A stretch of DNA of 6,205 nucleotides, taken from WQTU01 sp031548835. GTDB taxonomy: Bacteria > Spirochaetota > Spirochaetia > CADAEX01. The notes below the pieces were generated by a model that saw only the letters and a program-made list of their open reading frames with translations, was not told where the DNA came from and searched no databases. Positions 1 through 6,205 of the stretch are shown here, piece after piece. Within the stretch, counting starts at the first letter, position 1. Each line of letters opens with the position of its first letter. The stretch is from positions 1 to 6,205 of the forward strand of contig JAVBQS010000074.1 in NCBI GenBank assembly GCA_031548835.1. The letters run 5' to 3'. Made by a program: the position numbers and the translations under genes.

Positions 1-585
1 AAAAATTATCTTGATCTTAAAAGAGAGAATGATGAGCTTAGAAATCAGCTTCTGTTTAGCAATAATGTAAAAACAGAAAAAATTCCTGCCCAGATAATTG
101 GTCATGATCCGGGAGTTTTTTACAATACAATAACAATTGACAAGGGAACCAGGCATGGAATAACTAAAGACATGGCTGTTGTTGCTTTCCAGGAAGGGTT
201 TCAGGGACTTGTCGGAAGAATTATAGAAGCAGGTTATTCTTCATCTAAAATTATACCGTTATATGATAAAAAATTTTCAGTAGCAGCAAGGCTTCAAAAT
301 TTAAGATATGAAGGTATTGTCAGCGGAACAGGAAGTAATTCTTTTCCAATAACAATGAGTTATGTAAATAAAAATGCAAGCGATAAAATAGGATATGGCG
401 ATATTGTAATAACTTCAGGCATGAGTTCTATTTATCCTCCCGGCATTTATATAGGACGAGTGAGAAGCGTAGGTGCAAGAGAATATGAAACATCTCTTGA
501 GCTTGAGCTTGAATCTGTTATTGATTTTAGCAAACTTGAATATGTATTTGTTCTTAAAGAAGGGTCTTCTCATGAGAAAAAGTAA
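1..585 (+). CDS. mreC: MreC, rod-shape-determining protein (5' end missing)
   Basis: The reading frame is open from the first base of the window to the TAA at 583-585, giving 194 visible residues; the start, cytoplasmic tail and single membrane helix lie upstream. The first ~20 residues (KNYLDLKRENDELRNQLL) look like the end of the periplasmic coiled coil through which MreC dimerises. The rest is the beta-rich MreC core: IPAQIIGHDPGVFYNTITID, then KGTRHGI.KDMAVV, GLVGRI, and near the end GDIVITSGMSSIYPPGIYIG, which matches the family's usual TSG...P.G..IG.V pattern. In other bacteria MreC bridges MreB and MreD to PBP2 and activates the RodA-PBP2 pair; that role is inferred here from family and context. 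An internal ATG at 172 is not the true start, because conserved MreC sequence continues upstream of it. The gene overlaps mreD by 14 bases. Confidence 0.93.
   Translation, partial: KNYLDLKRENDELRNQLLFSNNVKTEKIPAQIIGHDPGVFYNTITIDKGTRHGITKDMAVVAFQEGFQGLVGRIIEAGYSSSKIIPLYDKKFSVAARLQNLRYEGIVSGTGSNSFPITMSYVNKNASDKIGYGDIVITSGMSSIYPPGIYIGRVRSVGAREYETSLELELESVIDFSKLEYVFVLKEGSSHEKK
557..564 (+). promoter_or_regulatory. Ribosome binding site that fixes the mreD start
   Basis: AAGAAGGG lies inside the 3' end of mreC, 7 bases before ATG 572. It is the strongest Shine-Dalgarno-like match near either possible mreD start and is the main reason for preferring 572 over the in-frame ATG at 473. Confidence 0.75.
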
Positions 586-1078
586 ACTTATTCCTGTTAT
601 TATTGTTATGTTTCTTTTTGTATTACTTGAGTCTACACTTTTAAAAAAGCTTCCTTCAAATTTTATATATCCTGATATAGCGCTTATAATACTAATATTT
701 TTTTCAAACAATAAAGGTGTTGTTGAGGGAGAGGTAAGCGGTTTTATAGTCGGGATAGCAGAGGATTTTTTAAGCTTATCTCCGCTTGGTTTTAATAGTT
801 TTATAAAAACTGTTATAAGTTTTATATTCGGCAGTTTTAAAGGTAAAATATTTCTTGATCCTATTTTTTTCCCTATGCTTATGGTTTTAATTGCAACTCT
901 TATGAAAGGCTTTATTGCTGTTATTATATCATCATTATTTCTTGCTCCGGAAGCAGCTCCTGCTGTTTTTACATTTAGGTTTGCTATTGAAGTTATTGAA
1001 AACTGTATATGCGCGCCTTTTGTTTTTGCGCTTATGAAACTTTTCAAATTTTATTCAGTTGAGGATAGAGGTTTTTAA
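572..1078 (+). CDS. mreD: MreD, rod-shape-determining membrane protein
   Basis: This is a 168-residue, very hydrophobic protein of usual MreD length. Predicted membrane segments by eye lie at about residues 6-24, 33-46, 54-70, 76-90, 98-122 and 137-158. The family's helix motif G..(V)G..ED..S..PLG.N is present (G57, G61, D65, P71-L72-G73, N75). MreD is an inner-membrane part of the elongasome that works with MreC; its biochemical role is still poorly defined. I chose ATG 572 because AAGAAGGG (557-564) stands 7 bases before it and because MRKSKLIPVIIV is a typical MreD beginning. The frame stays open to an ATG at 473, but that would add 33 residues overlapping mreC with no good ribosome site. 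The stop codon TAA (1076-1078) shares its last base with the start of PBP2, suggesting coupled translation. Confidence 0.93.
   Translation: MRKSKLIPVIIVMFLFVLLESTLLKKLPSNFIYPDIALIILIFFSNNKGVVEGEVSGFIVGIAEDFLSLSPLGFNSFIKTVISFIFGSFKGKIFLDPIFFPMLMVLIATLMKGFIAVIISSLFLAPEAAPAVFTFRFAIEVIENCICAPFVFALMKLFKFYSVEDRGF
1067..1071 (+). promoter_or_regulatory. Ribosome binding site of PBP2
   Basis: AGAGG inside the last codons of mreD is 6 bases before ATG 1078. The start overlaps the mreD stop in a TAATG junction, so ribosomes ending mreD can re-initiate directly. Confidence 0.65.
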
Positions 1079-2970
1079 TGGGAAACAGCAGCGATTTTTA
1101 TCCCAACAGAAAAGAAACATTAAAAATCAGGATAACAGCTGTTATAATATTTTCGTTAGCTGTAGTTATATTTTATTCTGTTTATCTGTATTCTCTTCAG
1201 GTTATAAAAGGAGTTGAGTATAAAGAAAGGGCATGGGCTGTTGCAAGGAGGGAATCTGTAATTCCTACCTTGAGAGGTGAAATTTATGACAGAAATTATG
1301 ATCTCCAGCTTGTTATGAATGTTGATTCATTTGCTGTTGATATAATACCTGCGGAAATTGATCATGAAAAACTGGATAGTATTGCAGCCATGCTTTCCGA
1401 TATTCTTGAAATTAAAAAAGAAGATATAATAGATAAAATCCCGCCGAGAATGATGAATCAATACAGGCCTGTTGAAATTAAAGATGATATAAAATATGAA
1501 AAAATACTTGTTCTTGCAGAAAATATTGATAAATTTCCAGGCATTACATGGCGCAGCAAGCCAATAAGAAACTATTACAGTTCCGGTTCTCTTTCCCATG
1601 TCTTGGGTTATGTGGGAGATATTACGAAAGAAGAATTACAGTTGCTTTATAATAAAGGATATGCCCCTAATACTGAGCTTGGAAAGATGGGTATTGAAAA
1701 AGAATATGATTTTATTTTAAGAGGAAAAGAAGGAATAAAATATAACACAGTTGATGTTAAAGGCAGAAGAATTGGAGAAGCTTTAGATAAAGAGGTAGTA
1801 TCACCGGTTATTGGAAAAACCCTGGTTCTTACAATTGACAGGCATATTCAGACACTATGCGAAAAAGCGTTAGGCGAAAGAACAGGCTCGGTTATTGCAA
1901 TGAAACCCTCAACAGGTGAAATTCTTGCAATGGTTTCATATCCATGGTATGACCCTAACCAGTTTTATGATAGCAAGAGTTCACAGTATTTTGGTTCTCT
2001 TTCTCTTGATTCAAGATTTCCCTTTTTAAACAGAAATATTCAATCTGTATATGCGCCTGGTTCTGTTTTTAAAATTATAATGACTACAGCATTGCTTGAG
2101 GAAGAAGTTTTTTCTCCCAGGGAAAAAATTGAGTGCAGGGGAAATATTCATCTTGGAGACAGAGTTTTTAACTGCCATAAAAAAACAGGGCATGGCTATC
2201 TGGATCTTGCCGGAGCTCTTGCCGAATCATGTGATGTCTATTACTGGACAGTAGGCAGGGAATATCTGGGTATTGATAAAATAGCAGAATATTCAAGACG
2301 TTTCGGCTTTGGACAGAGGACAGGAATAGATATTCCAGGGGAAGCGCGCGGGCTTGTTCCAACTCCAGAATGGAAATCTCAGACATTTAATGTTCCCTGG
2401 GTCGGGGGAGATACATTTAATATTTCTATTGGACAGGGTTATCTTGAAACAACACCGCTGCAAATTGCAAATGCAATATCAATGGTTGTCAATGATGGTG
2501 TAAATTATGTGCCTCATCTTATAAAAGAAATAAGAGATCCTATATCAGGCGAAATAATTGAATCAACTGAACCTAAAGTTCTTAATAAAACAATTATTAG
2601 AAAAGAAACATTTCAGAAAACAAAAGAATCTATGCGTGGGGTAATTACAAAAGGAACTGCAAAAGTTGTAATTACTACAAAAGCTGCGCAAGTTGCAGGA
2701 AAAACAGGAACAAGCGAAGTAGGATTTAAAGACAGATGGACGTCCTGGTTTGCCGCATATGCTCCATATCAGGCAGATGACCCAGATGAACAGGTAGTAG
2801 TTGTTGTAATGGTTGAAGCAACAAATGAATGGGAGTGGTGGGCTCCAAAAGCAACTAACGTAATTTTCCAGGGAATATTTGCAAATCAAACCTATGAAGA
2901 AGCAGTTGATGCCCTTAATATCTGGTATCTTAAAAAGCCAAGAGATATAATCAGGGAGCGGGCAGAGTGA
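1078..2970 (+). CDS. mrdA: Penicillin-binding protein 2 (elongasome transpeptidase)
   Basis: This 630-residue class B PBP crosslinks side-wall peptidoglycan as the partner of RodA and is a beta-lactam target. It has a short cytoplasmic tail, one membrane anchor at about residues 18-40, the PBP dimer/pedestal domain at about 57-235 (RGEIYDRN at 66-73) and the transpeptidase domain at about 266-605. All three active-site motifs are visible: S329-V-F-K332 with nucleophile Ser329 (APGSVFK), S384-C-D386 in the SxN position (SCD or a similar SxD is usual for PBP2), and K542-T-G-T545. GHGYLDL and the SIGQG (450-454) run are also typical of PBP2. Cysteines 353, 366 and 385 with His372 occupy the places of the zinc site known in some PBP2 proteins. 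Length and motif spacing are normal and the gene is intact. It begins on the last base of mreD and its TGA lies within the rodA start overlap. The wording closely resembles treponemal PBP2 as I remember it. Confidence 0.97.
   Translation: MGNSSDFYPNRKETLKIRITAVIIFSLAVVIFYSVYLYSLQVIKGVEYKERAWAVARRESVIPTLRGEIYDRNYDLQLVMNVDSFAVDIIPAEIDHEKLDSIAAMLSDILEIKKEDIIDKIPPRMMNQYRPVEIKDDIKYEKILVLAENIDKFPGITWRSKPIRNYYSSGSLSHVLGYVGDITKEELQLLYNKGYAPNTELGKMGIEKEYDFILRGKEGIKYNTVDVKGRRIGEALDKEVVSPVIGKTLVLTIDRHIQTLCEKALGERTGSVIAMKPSTGEILAMVSYPWYDPNQFYDSKSSQYFGSLSLDSRFPFLNRNIQSVYAPGSVFKIIMTTALLEEEVFSPREKIECRGNIHLGDRVFNCHKKTGHGYLDLAGALAESCDVYYWTVGREYLGIDKIAEYSRRFGFGQRTGIDIPGEARGLVPTPEWKSQTFNVPWVGGDTFNISIGQGYLETTPLQIANAISMVVNDGVNYVPHLIKEIRDPISGEIIESTEPKVLNKTIIRKETFQKTKESMRGVITKGTAKVVITTKAAQVAGKTGTSEVGFKDRWTSWFAAYAPYQADDPDEQVVVVVMVEATNEWEWWAPKATNVIFQGIFANQTYEEAVDALNIWYLKKPRDIIRERAE
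2953..2958 (+). promoter_or_regulatory. Ribosome binding site supporting the GTG start of rodA
   Basis: AGGGAG near the end of the PBP2 gene is 8 bases before GTG 2967. The nearby ATG at 2971 cannot be the start because the next codon in its frame is TAA. The GTGA overlap with the PBP2 stop therefore gives the start. Confidence 0.75.
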
Positions 2971-4283
2971 ATGTAAAAACAAATCTTAATTTTGATTTTC
3001 TTATTCTTATAAGTGTTATTCTTCTTGTAGTTACAGGAATCTGCTTTATATATTCAAGCAGCATTGCATCGGATGGAACTCTTGTTTCTAATGAATTTAT
3101 TAAACAGATTGTGTGGGTTTCTTTAGGCCTTGTCTTGATGGTAATGGTAATCCTGTTTGATTATAAAATTCTTGAGAATTTTGCAGTTTATATATATTTT
3201 GCATTTATTTTCCTGCTTATTGTTACCCTGCTTTTTGGAAATAAAGTAAATGGGGCAAGGTCATGGCTTGGAATAATGGATTTTGGAATCCAGCCTTCTG
3301 AATTTGCAAAAATAAGTACAATAATTATGCTTGCAGCTTTTTATGCTAAAAATTCACGCAATATGACAAAAATATTTACTTTGTTTAAAGGATTTTTAAT
3401 AGCTTTTGTCCCTGTTTCATTGATACTTCTTCAGCCTGATATGGGGACAGCTTTAGTTTATATTCCAATTTTTCTTGCTATGAGTTTTACAGCAGGCGCT
3501 TCTGTAAGACATATTTTTTATATTATTTTGACAGGATCGCTTTCTATAATTCTAATAGTCATACCTGTATGGTTTAGATATATTTATAAGGGAAGCGAAG
3601 CTGTTATTAATTTTTTTAATGATGCAAAATTTTATAACTGGATTTTTATTTCTGCCATGGCTATTTTAGTTATAGCGCTTTTGGGATACTTTTTTACAAA
3701 AAAGAAATATTATTACTATTATTATATTGCATATTTTTCTTCAATAATTTTAATTGCAATGACAGGAGCAATTGCTGCAAGAAAAATTCTTAAAAGTTAT
3801 CAAATAATGAGGCTGGTTGTTTTTCTTGACCCCAATATAGATCCAAAGGGAGCAGGGTGGCATGTTACACAATCTATAACAGCAGTAGGATCCGGCGGTA
3901 TTATAGGAAAAGGTTTTTTAAATGGAACTCAAAGCCATCTTCGTTATCTGCCGCAGCAATCCACAGATTTTATTTTTTCAATAATAGCTGAAGAAATAGG
4001 TTTTATCGGCTGTATTTTAATATTTATGCTGTTTCTGATACTTATTGTGCGCGGTTATATGATTTCTGTATCTGCAAAAGATCTTTTTGGGTCAAATTTA
4101 GCCAGCGGAATTTCTACAATGATTCTCTTCCATTTTATAGTCAATATTGGAATGACTATTGGAATAATGCCTATAACAGGAATACCTCTTTTTTTTCTCT
4201 CCTACGGAGGATCATCCTTATGGACTGCTATGATAGGGACTGCGCTGCTTATCAATATTAATTACAGGCGTTACAGGTTTTAG
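2967..4283 (+). CDS. rodA: RodA, SEDS peptidoglycan glycosyltransferase
   Basis: This 438-residue polytopic membrane enzyme polymerises lipid II into glycan strands and works as a complex with PBP2. SEDS signatures are clear: NGARSWL (95-101), QPSEFAK (109-115), LLQPDMGTALVY (154-165), RLVVFLDPNIDPKGAGW (282-298), TAVGSGGIIGKG (305-316), LPQQSTDFIFS (328-338), and PITGIPLFFLSYGGSS (402-417). W100 and D334 match the Trp and the essential Asp identified in Bacillus subtilis RodA (W105, D280). The distance between them is about 59 residues longer than there. The extra segment, about residues 208-275, contains two probable added membrane helices (224-243 and 250-271) and a run of six tyrosines (248-253). 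Such a long form fits what I recall of spirochaetal RodA. Translation starts at GTG and overlaps the PBP2 stop by 4 bases, which should keep the two partners in balanced amounts. Confidence 0.96.
   Translation: MNVKTNLNFDFLILISVILLVVTGICFIYSSSIASDGTLVSNEFIKQIVWVSLGLVLMVMVILFDYKILENFAVYIYFAFIFLLIVTLLFGNKVNGARSWLGIMDFGIQPSEFAKISTIIMLAAFYAKNSRNMTKIFTLFKGFLIAFVPVSLILLQPDMGTALVYIPIFLAMSFTAGASVRHIFYIILTGSLSIILIVIPVWFRYIYKGSEAVINFFNDAKFYNWIFISAMAILVIALLGYFFTKKKYYYYYYIAYFSSIILIAMTGAIAARKILKSYQIMRLVVFLDPNIDPKGAGWHVTQSITAVGSGGIIGKGFLNGTQSHLRYLPQQSTDFIFSIIAEEIGFIGCILIFMLFLILIVRGYMISVSAKDLFGSNLASGISTMILFHFIVNIGMTIGIMPITGIPLFFLSYGGSSLWTAMIGTALLININYRRYRF
4275..4277 (+). promoter_or_regulatory. Weak ribosome binding site before the radical SAM gene
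   Basis: Only AGG, inside the last codons of rodA and 10 bases before ATG 4288, resembles a Shine-Dalgarno site. It is weaker than those of mreD and rodA, so expression probably depends on coupling to rodA, whose stop is 4 bases away. The site is tentative. Confidence 0.3.
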
Positions 4284-4287
4284 TTTA

Positions 4288-6205
4288 ATGTATAAAAATT
4301 TTACAGAAAATAATATTAGATCTATTCTAATGCAGGTTGAAAATCCAGGCCGCTATGCAGGCGGTGAATATGGAAGCCATGATAAAAGAAATTTACAAGA
4401 CAATATTCTTAAAATAGCTATATCATATCCTGATATGTATGATATAGGAATGTCAAATAATGCAATAAAAATACTCTATAATCTGTTTAACAGTATTGAT
4501 AACACAGTATGCGACCGTGTATTTGCACCTGCTCCAGACTTTGAAAAAATACTTAGGGAAGCATCTTTTCCGTTATTTACTCTTGAAAACAATATTCCTA
4601 TTTGCGATCTTGATATATTGGGTTTTACTTTTGGATATGAACTTACTGCAACAAATTTATTAAATATCTTAGACCTTGGCAAAATACCGCTATATAATTC
4701 AAACCGGGATAAAAATTATCCTATTGTTATTGCAGGAGGGCCCGGCGTTACAAACCCTGTTCCTTATGGGGATTTTATTGATCTCTTTTTTATAGGAGAA
4801 GCTGAGGAAGAATTTACAAAATTGCTGAATGAAATTGTTAAGCTTAAAAAAGATGTAGCAAGAAGAGATAAAATTCTTTCAATAATGAAAGAAAATAGAT
4901 ATATATGGTATAAAGGCAAAAAGGAAAAAGTTTACAAAGCAATATATGGGAAATTTTCTGAAAAACAGGTAAAAAGAAAATATAAACTTGTACCTTCTGT
5001 AAAACCTGTACAGGATAATGGCATTGTTGAAATAATGAGAGGCTGCCCCAATGGATGCAGGTTTTGCCATGCAGGCTTTTATTACAGGCCAAAAAGAGAA
5101 AAAGAGTATACAATAATTGATAGGGAAATTGAAGAACTGGTTTTTGATTCAGGCTACAGGGAAATAACCTTATCATCACTGTCATCAGGAGATTATTCAT
5201 CAGTAAGCGATATTATTAAAAAACTAAATAGAAAATATTCAGGCCTTGGCGTTTCATTTTCTCTTCCTTCGTTAAAAATTAATTCATTTACATTATCTCT
5301 TTTATCAGAAATAGGAGAGGTTAGAAAATCAGGCCTTACTTTTGCAGTTGAGACGCCAGACCCTTTTTCCCAGAAAGGAATTAATAAAGAAGTTAATATT
5401 GATCAGACAATTGCAATTATAAAAGAAGCAAAACAGCTTGGCTGGAAAGTTGCAAAATTTTATTTTATGATTGGACTTCCTTCTGCTAACGGCACAACTG
5501 AGGATGGGGAGTTATATTATAAAGAAAGTGATAAAATAATAGATTTTCTGTTTAAAGTGCAGGGAGCAACAGGCATAGATATAAATGTAAATATAGGGAC
5601 ATTTGTCCCAAAGTCCCATACTCCATATCAATGGGCGCCGCAAATGAAGGAAGAAGCAGCCCTTAAACAGCGATATTATATAAAAAACAAGCTTACAGGA
5701 AAAAATATTAAACTTGGATATCACTCTCCAATGATGTCATTTGTAGAAGGTATTTTTTCAAGAGGAGATGAAAGGACAGGCAAGTTGCTTTTTGATGCCT
5801 GGCAGGCGGGCGCAAAATTTGATGCATGGGAAGATTATTTTAATATATCGCTATGGAAAAAAGTTATAGAATCGCAAAACTGGAATGTGGAAGAAGAAAC
5901 ATGCAGACAAAAAGAGATAAATGAAAAACTGCCGTGGTCTGGAATATCAATGGGAGTTTCTGAAAAATATCTTATACAAGAATATGATAATTTTTATAAT
6001 TCAAAGCTTACATCAAAATGTGAAAATAACTGTAGACATAACTGCGGAATATGCGGAAAAGATTATGGAATTATAAATTCTGAAATAAATACAGATACAG
6101 GCATTAACGATAATGTTATTTATAAACTTGGCGCAGGAGAAGATAGGTATAGGGCAATATTTAGTTTTTCCAAAAAAGGAAAACAGATTTATCTTGGTCA
6201 TTTAG
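4288..6205 (+). CDS. TIGR03960-type radical SAM protein fused to the start of a DUF2344 domain (3' end missing)
   Basis: The frame is open from ATG 4288 to the right edge (639 codons plus one base), so the C-terminus is missing. Residues 1-200 resemble the degenerate B12-binding-like region of this family: VENPGRYAGGEYGS (17-30), YPDMYDIGMS (47-56), GGPG (150-153) and FIGEAEE (168-174). The radical SAM core follows, with the 4Fe-4S cluster motif C253-PNG-C257-RF-C260, then SSGDYSS (299-305), FAVETP (352-357) and FMIGLP (393-398). A second cysteine group, C578, C582, C586 and C589, follows the core and may hold another metal site. From about residue 620, YRAIFSFSKKGKQIYLGHL is the usual opening of DUF2344 (TIGR03936), fused here though separate in many clostridia. 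I know of no proven reaction or substrate. ATG 4288 is preferred over ATG 4330 because family members usually carry about 10-15 residues before the VEKP-like motif. The gene follows rodA by 4 bases, probably in the same operon. Confidence 0.88.
   Translation, partial: MYKNFTENNIRSILMQVENPGRYAGGEYGSHDKRNLQDNILKIAISYPDMYDIGMSNNAIKILYNLFNSIDNTVCDRVFAPAPDFEKILREASFPLFTLENNIPICDLDILGFTFGYELTATNLLNILDLGKIPLYNSNRDKNYPIVIAGGPGVTNPVPYGDFIDLFFIGEAEEEFTKLLNEIVKLKKDVARRDKILSIMKENRYIWYKGKKEKVYKAIYGKFSEKQVKRKYKLVPSVKPVQDNGIVEIMRGCPNGCRFCHAGFYYRPKREKEYTIIDREIEELVFDSGYREITLSSLSSGDYSSVSDIIKKLNRKYSGLGVSFSLPSLKINSFTLSLLSEIGEVRKSGLTFAVETPDPFSQKGINKEVNIDQTIAIIKEAKQLGWKVAKFYFMIGLPSANGTTEDGELYYKESDKIIDFLFKVQGATGIDINVNIGTFVPKSHTPYQWAPQMKEEAALKQRYYIKNKLTGKNIKLGYHSPMMSFVEGIFSRGDERTGKLLFDAWQAGAKFDAWEDYFNISLWKKVIESQNWNVEEETCRQKEINEKLPWSGISMGVSEKYLIQEYDNFYNSKLTSKCENNCRHNCGICGKDYGIINSEINTDTGINDNVIYKLGAGEDRYRAIFSFSKKGKQIYLGHL

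Noticed and set aside
473..571. Extended mreD start at ATG 473
   Set aside because: It would add 33 residues that lie wholly inside mreC, lacks a convincing ribosome site, and the extension is not MreD-like. ATG 572 has a strong site at 557-564.
415..1047. A 210-codon open frame on the minus strand
   Set aside because: It lies opposite mreC and mreD, is low-complexity lysine/isoleucine/serine-rich in the manner of AT-rich antisense, and has no recognisable domain.
2971..2976. ATG 2971 as start of rodA
   Set aside because: The next codon in that frame is TAA. The open RodA frame begins at GTG 2967 with a ribosome site 8 bases before it.
2563..2982. A cysteine-rich 139-codon open frame on the minus strand
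   Set aside because: Its cysteines and phenylalanines come from reading Ala, Thr and Lys codons of PBP2 backwards; PBP2 is clearly the real gene across this stretch.
4278..4300. Terminator or promoter between rodA and the radical SAM gene
   Set aside because: Only 4 bases separate the genes and I see no GC-rich hairpin followed by T residues, and no convincing -35/-10 pair beyond ordinary AT richness.
4330..4332. ATG 4330 as start of the radical SAM protein
   Set aside because: It would remove residues that relatives normally have before the VEKP-like motif, and it has no ribosome site. It cannot be fully excluded.
4476..5200. Several minus-strand open frames of 63-118 codons
   Set aside because: All lie opposite the radical SAM gene, whose motifs continue through the whole stretch.
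5512..5724. Minus-strand frame with a repeated Tyr-Ile tract
   Set aside because: The repeat reflects an AT-rich run in the radical SAM coding sequence and not an independent gene or tandem repeat.

Overview
The window is a gene-dense, AT-rich stretch of bacterial chromosome with every gene on the plus strand. It carries most of a cell-wall elongation (rod-shape) operon in the order mreC (3' part) - mreD - mrdA/PBP2 - rodA, followed by a large radical SAM gene that runs off the right edge. The protein wording suggests a spirochaete. PBP2 has segments such as NVDSFAVDIIPAE, NEWEWWAPKA and IFQGIFANQTYEEA, RodA has FIYSS..ASDGTLVSNEFIKQI, and the radical SAM protein has TFAVETP; I recall close relatives of all of these in Treponema-type proteins. 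This rests on remembered family sequences, not on a search, and the marked AT richness is lower in GC than many treponemes. An uncultured or host-associated spirochaete is a reasonable guess at moderate confidence.

Layout: 1-585 is the end of mreC, with part of the coiled coil and the whole beta-rich domain. 572-1078 is mreD, overlapping mreC by 14 bases. 1078-2970 is PBP2, sharing one base with mreD (TAATG). 2967-4283 is rodA, starting at GTG and overlapping PBP2 by 4 bases. 4288-6205 is the radical SAM gene (TIGR03960-type N-terminal part, entering a DUF2344/TIGR03936-type C-terminal domain at the edge), 4 bases after rodA. No gene-free stretch reaches 300 bases. I see no promoter, terminator, RNA gene, mobile element, repeat array or CRISPR.

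How the genes work together: MreC and MreD are membrane parts of the elongasome. They link cytoplasmic MreB filaments (mreB probably lies just upstream, not visible) to the enzyme pair RodA (SEDS glycosyltransferase) and PBP2 (transpeptidase), which polymerise and crosslink new side-wall peptidoglycan. Overlapping stop and start codons make a single transcript with coupled translation likely. The radical SAM protein has no settled function that I know of. In other phyla it also sits near rodA and upstream of rng/rplU, so its position here is conserved rather than accidental.

This is mostly a conserved housekeeping region and I do not claim a new system. The points most worth a second look are a probable CCHC zinc site in PBP2, an extra roughly 55-60-residue two-helix insertion in RodA with six consecutive tyrosines, and the unusual features of the uncharacterised radical SAM fusion protein.
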